From positions 1 through 21,047 of the forward strand of contig CATKXN010000041.1 of assembly GCA_949840605.1 (NCBI GenBank): a stretch of DNA of 21,047 nucleotides, read 5' to 3'. The first letter of the stretch is position 1. Each line of letters starts with the position of its first letter. The notes beneath the pieces were generated by a model. That model was not told the DNA's origin. It worked only from the letters and a program-made list of their open reading frames with translations, and searched no databases. Source of the stretch: an uncultured Alistipes sp. GTDB lineage: Bacteria; Bacteroidota; Bacteroidia; Bacteroidales; Rikenellaceae. This document shows, in pieces, positions 8,638 through 17,344 of this stretch. The translations under genes were made by a program, and so were the position numbers.

Positions 8638-9723
8638 ATGAAACGCAATACATTCCGCTTTGCAATCCTTACCGCCGCGGCCCTGACCGCCGCCTGCAAC
8701 GACACGCCCGATTCGCTCTACGAGCACGAAGACAGCGTACAGGACGTGCCCGACATCGTGCTCGAATCCTCCGCCAAGCCCTATGACGTCATCCCCGAAG
8801 AAGAGTGGGCCGACATCGATTTCGGCACATGCATCGCAGCGATAGGCACCGACGACGAAGGTTCTACGACGCTTTACGACCAGCGTCCCGCTCACTTGGT
8901 GAGACTCAATACGCACATCCGCATGATGAAGGGCAACGTGACGGTCGAGCAGTTCGAGCAATTCGTCGAGGCCAACCCCAACGTGGTGAAGATGCCCAAG
9001 GAACCATTCTGGAAATGGGAAGCTCCCGACGGCTCTTCGCGCAAGGACTTCCCGGTGGTCGGCATCACCTGGAAGGAAGCCGACGCCTTCGCCCGCTGGC
9101 TCGGGGGACGCCTCCCGACCGAGGCCGAATGGGAGCTGGCCGCCAAGGCCGTAACCTCTCCGGAGAAAGGAGACCGTTACCTCGCATACAGCAGCAACAG
9201 CTCATCGAATAAAGCCGCGTGGTTCTTCAACTCGAAAAACGCGAGCTACGGAGCGGGCCTCGTGACGGTCATCACCGACGCCCAGGGCAACCGCATCGAG
9301 CGCATCGGCCGCATGGCGCACCGCTGCGGCGAGATGAAGGACGGCAAGACCTCGCCCGCCAACGCCCTCGGTCTGACGGACATGTGCGGCAACGTCATGG
9401 AGTGGTGCTCGGACTGGTACGGCGCGAACTATTACCAGGAGTGCGTCGACAACGGAGAAGTCGTCGGCGATGACGAGGTCTATATGGGGCCGGAAGGAGG
9501 ATTGCTTCAGGGCAATCCGGACAAGCGTACCTGCATCACGAATCCGCAGGGTCCCGCCACCGGCAAGCTGAAAGTCCTGCGCGGCGGCTCGTGGAACCAG
9601 CCCGAATACGCCGTAAAAGTCACGATGCGCCTGAAAATCCAGCCCGGCACACGCTCCGAGGAGATCGGCTTCCGGGTGGTATTCGACGTGGAAAAGGGCG
9701 CCGACTACGGCGGAAACCGATAA
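8638..9723 (+). CDS. FGE-sulfatase-fold (SUMF1/EgtB-like) lipoprotein, probably non-catalytic
   Basis: This 361-residue lipoprotein (Cys20 in [10 protein letters not shown]) carries the formylglycine-generating-enzyme fold. Family marks are a [10 protein letters not shown] helix, [15 protein letters not shown] (157-171), [21 protein letters not shown] (242-262, one long motif), VLRGGSW (313-319) and the closing EEIGFRVVF. In working FGE the segment after GGS carries two catalytic Cys residues. Here it reads WNQPEYAVK with no Cys, and no sulfatase is encoded in the window, so sulfatase activation is unlikely. The gene directly follows susD, the place usually held by a SusE/F-type surface glycan-binding protein. 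The FGE fold is related to C-type lectin folds, so a role in glycan binding or as a scaffold at the cell surface is a reasonable inference. The fold is well supported and the function is not. Confidence 0.8.
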   Translation: MKRNTFRFAILTAAALTAACNDTPDSLYEHEDSVQDVPDIVLESSAKPYDVIPEEEWADIDFGTCIAAIGTDDEGSTTLYDQRPAHLVRLNTHIRMMKGNVTVEQFEQFVEANPNVVKMPKEPFWKWEAPDGSSRKDFPVVGITWKEADAFARWLGGRLPTEAEWELAAKAVTSPEKGDRYLAYSSNSSSNKAAWFFNSKNASYGAGLVTVITDAQGNRIERIGRMAHRCGEMKDGKTSPANALGLTDMCGNVMEWCSDWYGANYYQECVDNGEVVGDDEVYMGPEGGLLQGNPDKRTCITNPQGPATGKLKVLRGGSWNQPEYAVKVTMRLKIQPGTRSEEIGFRVVFDVEKGADYGGNR

Positions 9724-9743
9724 CAAGCATAAACAATCCATAA

Positions 9744-12700
9744 ATGAAGAAGAGAGAGATACTGACGGTCCTCGCCGCCGCGGCCTTTGCGCTGAATGCG
9801 GCGGCCCAGGGCTACGCCCCGGCCGAAAGCCGCCGTCTGACGAAGACCGTCAATACCGAGTGGACGTTCAACTACTTCCCCCGGGAGGAGGAGGCCAGGG
9901 AGGTCTACGCATCCCCGTCGTACGATGATTCGGCCTGGAGTTACGTCTGCGTGCCCCACACGTGGCAGACCTACGAAACCACGCGCGAGCTGCATCCCTA
10001 CATCCGCAACGTCGCCGCGTCGGACAACCCCTACTGGTGGAACGGCTGGGGCTGGTACCGCAAGCGCATCGACATCGGCCGCGAGTATGCAGGCCGCCGC
10101 ATCCGCTTCGAGTTCGACGGCGTGCAGAAATACGCCAGAATCTATCTCAACGGCAAGTACCTGGGCGACCACAAGGGCGGCTTCACGAGTTTCTATGCGG
10201 ATGCCACCGACGCCGTGAATTTCGGCGGCGAGAACATCCTGGCCGTGGCCGTGCAGAACTCGCTCGACGACAAATACCGCATTCCGCCGATGAACGCCGG
10301 CAACTGGGCGGTCTACGGCGGTATCGTCCGCGACGTGCGGCTGGTCGTCACCGACCCCGTGAACGTCCCCTTCCAGGGATCGTACAAGCACGAGGGCGGC
10401 ACGTTCATCACCACCCCGGAGGTGAGCGAAAAGCAGGCCGCCGTGCGGATCAGGACCTACGTGCAGAACCAGCGTCCCGACGCCGCGGAGGTCACCCTGC
10501 GCACCGTCGTCACCGACGCCGAGGGGAACGTGTGCGAACGGCTGAACGCCTCGCGGCGCATCAACGCCGGACAGATCGCCGAATTCGACCAGTCGATCCC
10601 CAAATTCCGCAAGCCGCAGCTGTGGAGTCCCGACTCGCCCTATATCTACAACGCGTACAGCGAGGTATACGTGGGCAAAGAGCTGGTCGACACCTATCAT
10701 TCGACCTTCGGCATCCGCAGCGTCGCGTGGGACTACGACCTGCACCGGCTGGTGCTCAACGGCAAAGTCACCCACCTGCACGGCATCAACCGCCACGAGG
10801 AGTTCCCGTGGCTGGGGCACGCCTTCCCGAAATGGATCGCGCAGCGCGACATGGAGGACATGAAGTTCGGCCTCGACATCAACTACATGCGCACGGCGCA
10901 CTACCCCAACGACCCGTCGGTCTACCGCTTCATGGACCGCCACGGCATCTGCATCAACGAGGAGCTGCCCAACATCAAGAACCAGAACTTCTCGAAGGAG
11001 GTGCAGGAGCAGAACTGCCGCGAGATGATCCGCCGCGACCGCAACCACCCCTCGATCGTCATCTGGTCGATGGGCAACGAGACCGACCACGCCTGCGACT
11101 CGCGCTACGCCGCCGAGGAGGATCCCACGCGCATCGTCACCGTGCGCCAGCCCTACAACGACTCGTACAACCCCGAGTTCTGCAAGCACACCGACAAGGA
11201 GATGCCCGTCGAGAGCTACCTGCGCTGCACCATCCGCGGCTGGTATGACAAGGACGACATGAACCTCGAGCCCTCCGACGGCCAGTGGGCCGGCACGGAG
11301 TACTGGCAGCACAAACTCTCGCGCAACCCCAAGAAACCCATCTCGGAGCACAACGGCACCGTCTGGCTCTATGCCGACCACGGCGCCGACCGCGAATACG
11401 TCGGCGCACCGCTCAAGCACGTCAATCCCAAAGGCTGGGTCGACAGCTGGCGCACGCCCAAATACGTCTACTACCTCTGGCAGGCCAACTTCTCGCGCAA
11501 GCCGATGGTCCACATCCAGCCGCATTTCTGGCGTTCGCAGTACGTCGGGCAGAAGAAACTCATCACCGTGGATTCCAACTGCGCGAAGGTCGAGCTCTAC
11601 GTCAACGGCAAAAAGATCGGGGAGAAGAAACCCGACGTCACCAACGACTTCTGCGTCGAATTTCCCGACGTGGCCGTCGAACAGGGCGTAATCGAGGCCG
11701 TCGCCACGCACCGCAGCGGCACGGTCGTGAAAGACCGCGTCGTGATGTCGGGCGAGCCCGCGGCGCTGACGATCAGCCTGTCGGCGGACAGGATGATGTC
11801 CACGGCGGACAACCTCGTCGAATTCAAGGTCGACATCGTGGACAAGGAGGGCGTACACGTCTACGGCGCGAACAACACGCTCAAATTCCATGTCGAAGGC
11901 CCCGCGACGCTCGTCGGTCCCGACGTCTACATCAGCGACCGCGACAAGCACGAGGAGTACGAGGGGACGATGTACATCGACGCCCCGGTCATCAACCTCA
12001 TCCGCGCCGTCGGCAAGACGGGCACGGTGACCGTCACCGCCTCGGCGACGGGTCTCGAACCCGCTTCGGCGACCGTCGAAGTGGTCGACTACGCCGATCC
12101 CGCACCGCTGCCGGGCATCTCCGAACCCCGTCTGAGCTGGGAGGGCCGCCAACGCGTCGCCGTCAACGCTTCGCAGGCCAACTTCGTGCCGGCACCCGAG
12201 GAGATGCGCCTCTACCCCGGCGAAGTGTCGTTCCCGATCGCCCGCCGGCAGGAGTTCCGCTCCCTCACCCAGGCGTTCGTCAAGGAGCAGAACCCCGGCA
12301 TCGACACCTCGACGCCCGAGTTCCGCTACCTGCTCGACGCCTTCTCGACGATCCTCGCCTCGACGGCCCGCTACGCCGGCGACCGGGGCTATATCGTGGC
12401 CGACGACTACAACTTCATCGCCGGCCAGTACAACGTGTCGCGTGCCGTCACCAAGCATCTGGCCGCGAAACGGCTGCCGAAAGCCTACGTCGACTACATG
12501 ACCAACTACTACGCGAAGATGATCGTACGCGACGGCAAGGACATGAACTACATGGCCGTCTGCGAACTCATCGACCGCATTCCCGAGGGCGGCGAAGCGG
12601 TCTGGACCGGCGACAAAAACGCTGCGAAGGGGCTGCGCACCGTAGAGGGCGCCGATCTGACAGCCATCGCGGCGCTCGTCCGTCCCGAACTCGCCACGCT

Positions 12701-12890
12701 GGACAAAGACGCCCGGAAGCGGGCCTACAAACTCATCACGGCCGTCAATCCGTCGGTGACGTTCAAGAGCATCCGCAACAAGAAGACCAAGACCCGCACC
12801 GACTCCTACACCGTGAAGCCGAACAGCGTGGTCCTGATCCCCGAATTCAAGGCCCTGACCTCGAAGAAATTCCCCGACAAGAAACTGTAA
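9744..12890 (+). CDS. GH2 family glycoside hydrolase with long C-terminal extension
   Basis: This 1048-residue protein has a signal peptide (1-21, ending NAAAQ). The GH2 order is clear: a sugar-binding jelly roll (about 30-210; WGWYRKRIDI, ARIYLNGKYLG), an Ig-like domain (about 215-325) and a TIM barrel from about 335 (HLHGINRHEEFPWLG, NYMRTAHYPND). The acid/base is E446 in HPSIVIWSMGNE. The nucleophile is probably E535 in PISEHNG. Ig-like domains similar to the DUF4982 and C-terminal domains of GH2 beta-galactosidases follow to about residue 784 (VELYVNGKKIG, ending in ATVEVVDY). The last 260 residues or so are a region I do not recognise. It should act as a retaining exo-enzyme, as a beta-galactosidase, beta-glucuronidase or arabinosidase, on oligosaccharides in the periplasm. 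It is in the operon, 20 bases after the previous gene and 1 base before the next. Confidence 0.88.
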   Translation: MKKREILTVLAAAAFALNAAAQGYAPAESRRLTKTVNTEWTFNYFPREEEAREVYASPSYDDSAWSYVCVPHTWQTYETTRELHPYIRNVAASDNPYWWNGWGWYRKRIDIGREYAGRRIRFEFDGVQKYARIYLNGKYLGDHKGGFTSFYADATDAVNFGGENILAVAVQNSLDDKYRIPPMNAGNWAVYGGIVRDVRLVVTDPVNVPFQGSYKHEGGTFITTPEVSEKQAAVRIRTYVQNQRPDAAEVTLRTVVTDAEGNVCERLNASRRINAGQIAEFDQSIPKFRKPQLWSPDSPYIYNAYSEVYVGKELVDTYHSTFGIRSVAWDYDLHRLVLNGKVTHLHGINRHEEFPWLGHAFPKWIAQRDMEDMKFGLDINYMRTAHYPNDPSVYRFMDRHGICINEELPNIKNQNFSKEVQEQNCREMIRRDRNHPSIVIWSMGNETDHACDSRYAAEEDPTRIVTVRQPYNDSYNPEFCKHTDKEMPVESYLRCTIRGWYDKDDMNLEPSDGQWAGTEYWQHKLSRNPKKPISEHNGTVWLYADHGADREYVGAPLKHVNPKGWVDSWRTPKYVYYLWQANFSRKPMVHIQPHFWRSQYVGQKKLITVDSNCAKVELYVNGKKIGEKKPDVTNDFCVEFPDVAVEQGVIEAVATHRSGTVVKDRVVMSGEPAALTISLSADRMMSTADNLVEFKVDIVDKEGVHVYGANNTLKFHVEGPATLVGPDVYISDRDKHEEYEGTMYIDAPVINLIRAVGKTGTVTVTASATGLEPASATVEVVDYADPAPLPGISEPRLSWEGRQRVAVNASQANFVPAPEEMRLYPGEVSFPIARRQEFRSLTQAFVKEQNPGIDTSTPEFRYLLDAFSTILASTARYAGDRGYIVADDYNFIAGQYNVSRAVTKHLAAKRLPKAYVDYMTNYYAKMIVRDGKDMNYMAVCELIDRIPEGGEAVWTGDKNAAKGLRTVEGADLTAIAALVRPELATLDKDARKRAYKLITAVNPSVTFKSIRNKKTKTRTDSYTVKPNSVVLIPEFKALTSKKFPDKKL

Positions 12891-12891
12891 G

Positions 12892-14427
12892 ATGAAACTC
12901 ACCCGATACATAGGATACGCGGCGCTGGCGGCCCTGCTGCCGGCAGCGCCGGCGTGTACCGGGGCCAAAGTCACGCCGACGGCGGCGACACAGCCCGAAC
13001 ACCACACCCTGACCGACCGCTATCGCGTGACCGTCGGAGGCGTCGACCTGCCCGTCGAGGCCTACAAGGATATATGCTACGTCAATTTCGCGCTCGACGG
13101 CAGCGCTCCCGTACTCATCGAGTCCGCCGAACCGCTCACCGGCTGCGAGGTCAGCCCCGCGGCCCGGGGCGTCGCGGCTTCGGTCGAAGGCGCCGAGGCC
13201 CGGTTCACCCTCCCCGGCGCAGGCTGGTGGGTGGTGCGCCTGAACGACCGCGACCGGCTGTTCCTGCTGGCCGACAAGCCCGAGGAGGCTCCGGCGGCGG
13301 ACGGACGGACGCTCAACGCCGCGGACTTCGTTTCGGGCGACGGACTCCAGACCGCCAACCTGCAGCGCGCGCTGGACGAGGCTTCGGCCACGGGGCGCAC
13401 GCTGATCTTCCCGCGCGGGGTCTACCCCACCGGGACGCTCCGTATCGGCAGCAACACGCACCTCTACCTCGCCGACGGGGCGATCATCAAAGGTTCGGAC
13501 GACCGTGAAGACTACCCCGCCGACGGCGGCCGCGCGGAGGCCGACCACATCCGCAACAAGGAGCACTACACCGACAACGGCGAACGGATGACCTTCAGCC
13601 GTCTGATCCTCATCGACAGCGCCGAGAACGTCTCGATCCGCGGCCGCGGCATCATCGACGGCAGCGGGGCCGCGCTCCGCGCCCAGGGCAAGCCGGCCAA
13701 CTTGATCCGCATCCGCAATTCGCGCAACGTGTCGATCGAAGGCATCCTGCTGCGCGACCCCGCGGCGTGGAACACCCACATCCACTATTCGGACGGCGTG
13801 ACGATCCGCGACGTGAAGCTCATCAACGACGCCACGGTCCCCAACACCGACGGTTTCGACCCCGACGCCTCGACCAACGTGATGATCGACCACTGCTTCG
13901 CCTACTGCTCGGACGACAACGTGGCCATCAAGACCACCAACAACCTCGGTCTGAACAAGGACCTGCAAAACATCGTCGTCCGGGGCTGCGTCTTCCTGAC
14001 GCGCAAGTCGTCGCTCAAGGTGGGCACCGAAACCAAGGCCGCCCGCATGTCCGACATCCTCTTCGAGGACAACGACGTCGTGGAGTGCGACCGCGCCCTG
14101 GCGCTCTACTGCAACGACGGGGCGCTGTTCGAAAACATCACCTTCTCGAACAACCGCATCGAACGCAACTATCCCGACAGCCAGCGCCGCCCGATCCACT
14201 TCCGGATCACGGAGCGTCACGGCAAGGGGCGGATACGCAACGTCATGATCCGCAACTGCGACTTCGCCACGGTCTTCCCGCGCCCCGCCGAGATCGCCGG
14301 GCTCGACGCCGACCACACGATCGACAGCCTGACGTTCAGCAACGTCACGATCGGCGGCCGCCCCGTCCGCTCGCTCGACGATCTGGGAGCCAGGATCCGT
14401 TTCACCGAAAACATCCTCTTCGAATGA
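12892..14427 (+). CDS. GH28-like right-handed beta-helix lipoprotein, first tandem copy
   Basis: This 511-residue protein has a lipoprotein signal (Cys22 in PAAPAC). An all-beta N-terminal domain (about 43-135; ends in GWWVVRLNDRDRLFLLADKPEE) precedes a parallel beta-helix with many N-x-x-I-x-x turns. The GH28 catalytic residues are present: NTD with D320, and the DD pair D341 and D342, 21 and 22 residues later as in fungal polygalacturonase II (D180, D201, D202). The GHG motif (His) is replaced by SSLKVGTE (373-380), and the RIK motif by ALY (404-406). In true polygalacturonases these bind the galacturonate carboxylate, so the substrate may differ. Its start lies one base after the GH2 stop and its end overlaps the next gene by ATGA, suggesting translational coupling. 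It is probably an inverting hydrolase; a lyase or an inactive binder is less likely. Confidence 0.8.
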   Translation: MKLTRYIGYAALAALLPAAPACTGAKVTPTAATQPEHHTLTDRYRVTVGGVDLPVEAYKDICYVNFALDGSAPVLIESAEPLTGCEVSPAARGVAASVEGAEARFTLPGAGWWVVRLNDRDRLFLLADKPEEAPAADGRTLNAADFVSGDGLQTANLQRALDEASATGRTLIFPRGVYPTGTLRIGSNTHLYLADGAIIKGSDDREDYPADGGRAEADHIRNKEHYTDNGERMTFSRLILIDSAENVSIRGRGIIDGSGAALRAQGKPANLIRIRNSRNVSIEGILLRDPAAWNTHIHYSDGVTIRDVKLINDATVPNTDGFDPDASTNVMIDHCFAYCSDDNVAIKTTNNLGLNKDLQNIVVRGCVFLTRKSSLKVGTETKAARMSDILFEDNDVVECDRALALYCNDGALFENITFSNNRIERNYPDSQRRPIHFRITERHGKGRIRNVMIRNCDFATVFPRPAEIAGLDADHTIDSLTFSNVTIGGRPVRSLDDLGARIRFTENILFE

Positions 14428-15854
14428 CACGACGACTCACCCTACTCCCGGCCCTGCTTCTGTGGTCGGCAGCCGTTTCGGCCGCCGGTTACGAGGTGCG
14501 CATGAACGGCGCGCCCCAGCAGGTCGAGCCCTTCAAGCATTACCGCTACGTCACCTGCACGGCGGAGGGCGCCGCGGACTTTACGGTGACGCTCCCCGCA
14601 GCGGTCGCCTCGGCCGAAGTCAGCCCTCTGAGCCGCGGCATCGTGCCGGCCGTCGAGGGACGCACGTTGCGTTTCCGCCTTCCGGGAGCGGGCCAGTACC
14701 TCGTGCGGCTGAACGACACGGCGAAGCTCTTCATCTTCGCCGAAAAACCCGCTCGGAAGGTCACGGGAACCAGCGTCATGTCGTATAAAGGAATCGACAA
14801 CACCGGGACCAGAAACGTCACCGCCGCCGTACAGCGCGCCATCGACGAATGCGCCAAAAAGGGCCGCACGCTGGTATTCCCCGCCGGGGAGTATCTCTGC
14901 GGCCAGCTCCGCCTGCCGTCGCACGCGCACCTGCATCTGGAACGCGGCGCGGTCATCCGGGCCGACGCCTCCTCGGCAGCCGCCTTCGAATCGACCGACG
15001 ACGTCAAGACCCGCCGTTTCATCTACGTCAAGAACGCCGAAGATGTCCGGATCACGGGCCTGGGCGCCATCGACGGCAGCGGCCGCGCCCTGCGCGAAAA
15101 GTTCGGCGACAAGGCCCGCATACGCCTGCTGCTGGCCGTGAACTCCTCGGACCTGCATTTCGAGGGCGTGATGTTCCGGGACCCGGGATCGTGGAACACG
15201 CAGATTCTCCTCTGCCGCGACGTCGTGCTCCGCAACATCAAGCTGATGAACGACACGGAGCTGAGCAACACCGACGGCTTCGATCCCGACGCCTCGCGCA
15301 ACCTGCTGATCGAAAACTGCTTCGGCTACTGCTCCGACGACAACGTGGCGGTCAAGACCACGGGGTATTCCGGCTATCTGGGCGACGCGGAGAACATCAC
15401 CGTCCGGGGGTGCGTCTTCCTGACCAAAAAGTCGTCGCTCAAGGTGGGCACCGAAACCCGCGGAACGCGGATGTCGAAGATCACCTTCGAGGACAACGAC
15501 GTGCTGGAATCCGACCGCGGCATGGCGCTCTACGTTTCGGACGGCACGGCTCTGAGCGACGTGCTCTACCGGAACAACCGCTTCGAGCGCAACCACCCCG
15601 ACAGCAAGCGGATGATGTTCCAGTTCTCGGTCAACGCCCGCCGGAAAGACTCCCCGGTCGGTTCGATCCGCGGCGTCGAAATCCGGAACTGTTCCTTCCG
15701 GGTCCCCTTCCCGAAGGCCCCCGAGATCAAATGCCCCTCGCGGGGCGGCATCGAAGGCGTGGTTTTCGAGAACCTGACCGTGGGCGGCGAAAAAATCCTC
15801 GCCTCGGAACAGATCGGGCTGAAATGCGTCAACGCCGAAGCCTCTTTCAACTAA
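14424..15854 (+). CDS. GH28-like right-handed beta-helix protein, second tandem copy
   Basis: This 476-residue protein is a paralog of the preceding product, with the same N-terminal all-beta domain (about 22-115; GQYLVRLNDTAKLFIFAEKP) and the same helix. The start at 14424 overlaps the previous stop as ATGA and gives a signal peptide (MTRRLTLLPALLLWSAAVSAA). This one has no lipobox Cys, so it is probably periplasmic while its neighbour is membrane-anchored. The catalytic Asp residues are D284 in NTDGFD and D305/D306 in CSDDN. GHG is again SSLKVGTE (337-344) and RIK is again ALY (368-370). The shared changes show that they arose before duplication and are under selection, not decay. The two proteins probably act on related linkages of one glycan. 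Upstream in-frame sequence has no signal peptide and was left out. Confidence 0.8.
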   Translation: MTRRLTLLPALLLWSAAVSAAGYEVRMNGAPQQVEPFKHYRYVTCTAEGAADFTVTLPAAVASAEVSPLSRGIVPAVEGRTLRFRLPGAGQYLVRLNDTAKLFIFAEKPARKVTGTSVMSYKGIDNTGTRNVTAAVQRAIDECAKKGRTLVFPAGEYLCGQLRLPSHAHLHLERGAVIRADASSAAAFESTDDVKTRRFIYVKNAEDVRITGLGAIDGSGRALREKFGDKARIRLLLAVNSSDLHFEGVMFRDPGSWNTQILLCRDVVLRNIKLMNDTELSNTDGFDPDASRNLLIENCFGYCSDDNVAVKTTGYSGYLGDAENITVRGCVFLTKKSSLKVGTETRGTRMSKITFEDNDVLESDRGMALYVSDGTALSDVLYRNNRFERNHPDSKRMMFQFSVNARRKDSPVGSIRGVEIRNCSFRVPFPKAPEIKCPSRGGIEGVVFENLTVGGEKILASEQIGLKCVNAEASFN

Positions 15855-15859
15855 CCGCC

Positions 15860-17287
15860 ATGAAACGACTGCTGCTCATATCGATGTTCCTCCTCGCCGC
15901 CGCGCGCCTCGGCGCACAGTGGCTCGACTCGGACGTCTACGACCGACCGCTGAAAGAAGTATTGCAGCAGGTCGGGGAACAATACGGCGTCGAACTGCTC
16001 TTCGAGGAGAAGACCGTCCGGGGACGCATCGTCAAATCGGCTCCGTGGCGTTTCTGCGACGACGTCGAAACCACGCTCGACAACATCCTGCGCCCGCTCG
16101 ACATGCGCTGGGCGGCCAAAGGCCCCGGCGTCTACGAGATCAAGAAATGGGAATATTTCCGCAAGCCTTTCGCCGAAGGCGAGAAGCACCTGCGACGCCT
16201 GCTCGGACTCTACCCCACGCGCGAGGCTTTCGAAGCCCGCAAGGCCCGCATCCGCACCCACATCCTCGCGACGCTGGGGCTCGACAGCCTGAAAAAGTGC
16301 GACCTCGCGCCGATCCGGAACAACCTGCGCCGGCACGACGGCTACACCGTCGAGAACATCGCGCTGGAGGTCCTGCCCGGCGTCTGGGTTTCGGGATCGC
16401 TCTACCAGCCCGCACGGTTCCGGGGACGCATCCCCGTGGTGCTCTCGCCCCACGGGCATTTCTACGACAAGACCGACACCTCGATTCCCGACCAACGGGG
16501 ACGCTACCGCCCCGACCAGCAGCTCCGCTGCGCCATGCTGGCCCAGATGGGCGCTGCGGTCTTCAGCTACGACATGTGGGCCTGGGGCGAATCGGCGCTG
16601 GCTTTCAAGCTCAAAGACCACCGCTCGGACCTGGGGATCGTCATGCAGACCTGGCAGAGCATCCGCATCCTCGACTACCTCTGCACCCGGCCGTGGGCCG
16701 ACACGACCCGCGTGGGCGTCACGGGAGCCTCGGGAGGCGGCACGCAGACGATGGTGATCGCGGCGCTCGACGACCGCATCACGCTGAGCGTTCCGGTGGT
16801 CATGCTCTCGTCGCACTTCTTCGGCGGATGCCCCTGCGAAAGCGGGCTACCGATCCACATCCTGCCGGGCGAGCCGATGACCAACAACGCCGAACTGGGC
16901 GCCCTGGCGGCTCCGCATCCGCAGCTGGTGATCTCCGACGGCCACGACTGGACGGCGACCGTGCCGCAGATCGAATACCCCTACCTGCAACAGGTCTACG
17001 GATACTACGGGGCCGGCGACGAGGTCCGCAACGTCCACCTGGCCGCCGAAGGGCACGACTACGGCGTGAACAAACGCCGCGCGATGTACGATTTCGTGGC
17101 CGAGCGGTTCGGGCTGCGGACCGAGGGGCTGCGCAACGCCGACGGCACCTACCGCGAGGAGACCGTCACGGTCGAGCACGCTCAGGAGATGTACGTCTTC
17201 GGACCCGAAGGACGGCTCCCGGACCATGCCGTCAGGGGCAGCGGCGCCCTGCGCAAACTGCTCCGGGAATACAGAATCGAACGGTAG
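15860..17287 (+). CDS. STN domain fused to an acetylxylan-esterase-like alpha/beta hydrolase
   Basis: This 475-residue protein has a signal peptide (1-19, ending ARLGAQ). Residues about 26-95 match the STN (secretin/TonB short N-terminal) pattern: PLKEVLQQVGEQYGVELLFEE, then a hydrophobic turn and TLDNILRPLDMRW ending in GVYEIKK. The rest is an alpha/beta hydrolase of the acetyl-xylan-esterase type: IPVVLSPHGH, then AMLAQMGAAVFSYDMWAWGES, nucleophile S291 in GASGGG, a probable acid D360 or D363 in SDGHDW, and H399 in EGHDYG. It likely removes acetyl or other acyl groups from the glycan in the periplasm so that the glycosidases can act. It starts five bases after the preceding stop. An STN domain in a soluble esterase is unusual; it normally occurs in secretins and in sigma-factor-linked transporters. 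The ATG at 15860 is chosen for the signal peptide. Confidence 0.8.
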   Translation: MKRLLLISMFLLAAARLGAQWLDSDVYDRPLKEVLQQVGEQYGVELLFEEKTVRGRIVKSAPWRFCDDVETTLDNILRPLDMRWAAKGPGVYEIKKWEYFRKPFAEGEKHLRRLLGLYPTREAFEARKARIRTHILATLGLDSLKKCDLAPIRNNLRRHDGYTVENIALEVLPGVWVSGSLYQPARFRGRIPVVLSPHGHFYDKTDTSIPDQRGRYRPDQQLRCAMLAQMGAAVFSYDMWAWGESALAFKLKDHRSDLGIVMQTWQSIRILDYLCTRPWADTTRVGVTGASGGGTQTMVIAALDDRITLSVPVVMLSSHFFGGCPCESGLPIHILPGEPMTNNAELGALAAPHPQLVISDGHDWTATVPQIEYPYLQQVYGYYGAGDEVRNVHLAAEGHDYGVNKRRAMYDFVAERFGLRTEGLRNADGTYREETVTVEHAQEMYVFGPEGRLPDHAVRGSGALRKLLREYRIER

Positions 17288-17344
17288 CACATAAAGACAA
17301 CCTGCATTGAAAATACGCTAACAACCAGAAAAACATAACCAGAC

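Noticed and set aside
8638..9723. Active sulfatase-maturing enzyme
   Set aside because: The catalytic Cys pair after GGS is missing and no sulfatase is present in the window.
9705..13007. Minus-strand open frame of 1,100 codons opposite the GH2 gene
   Set aside because: It mirrors the codon pattern of the GH2 gene in GC-rich DNA, has low-complexity Val/Gly/Asp-rich content and no recognisable domain.
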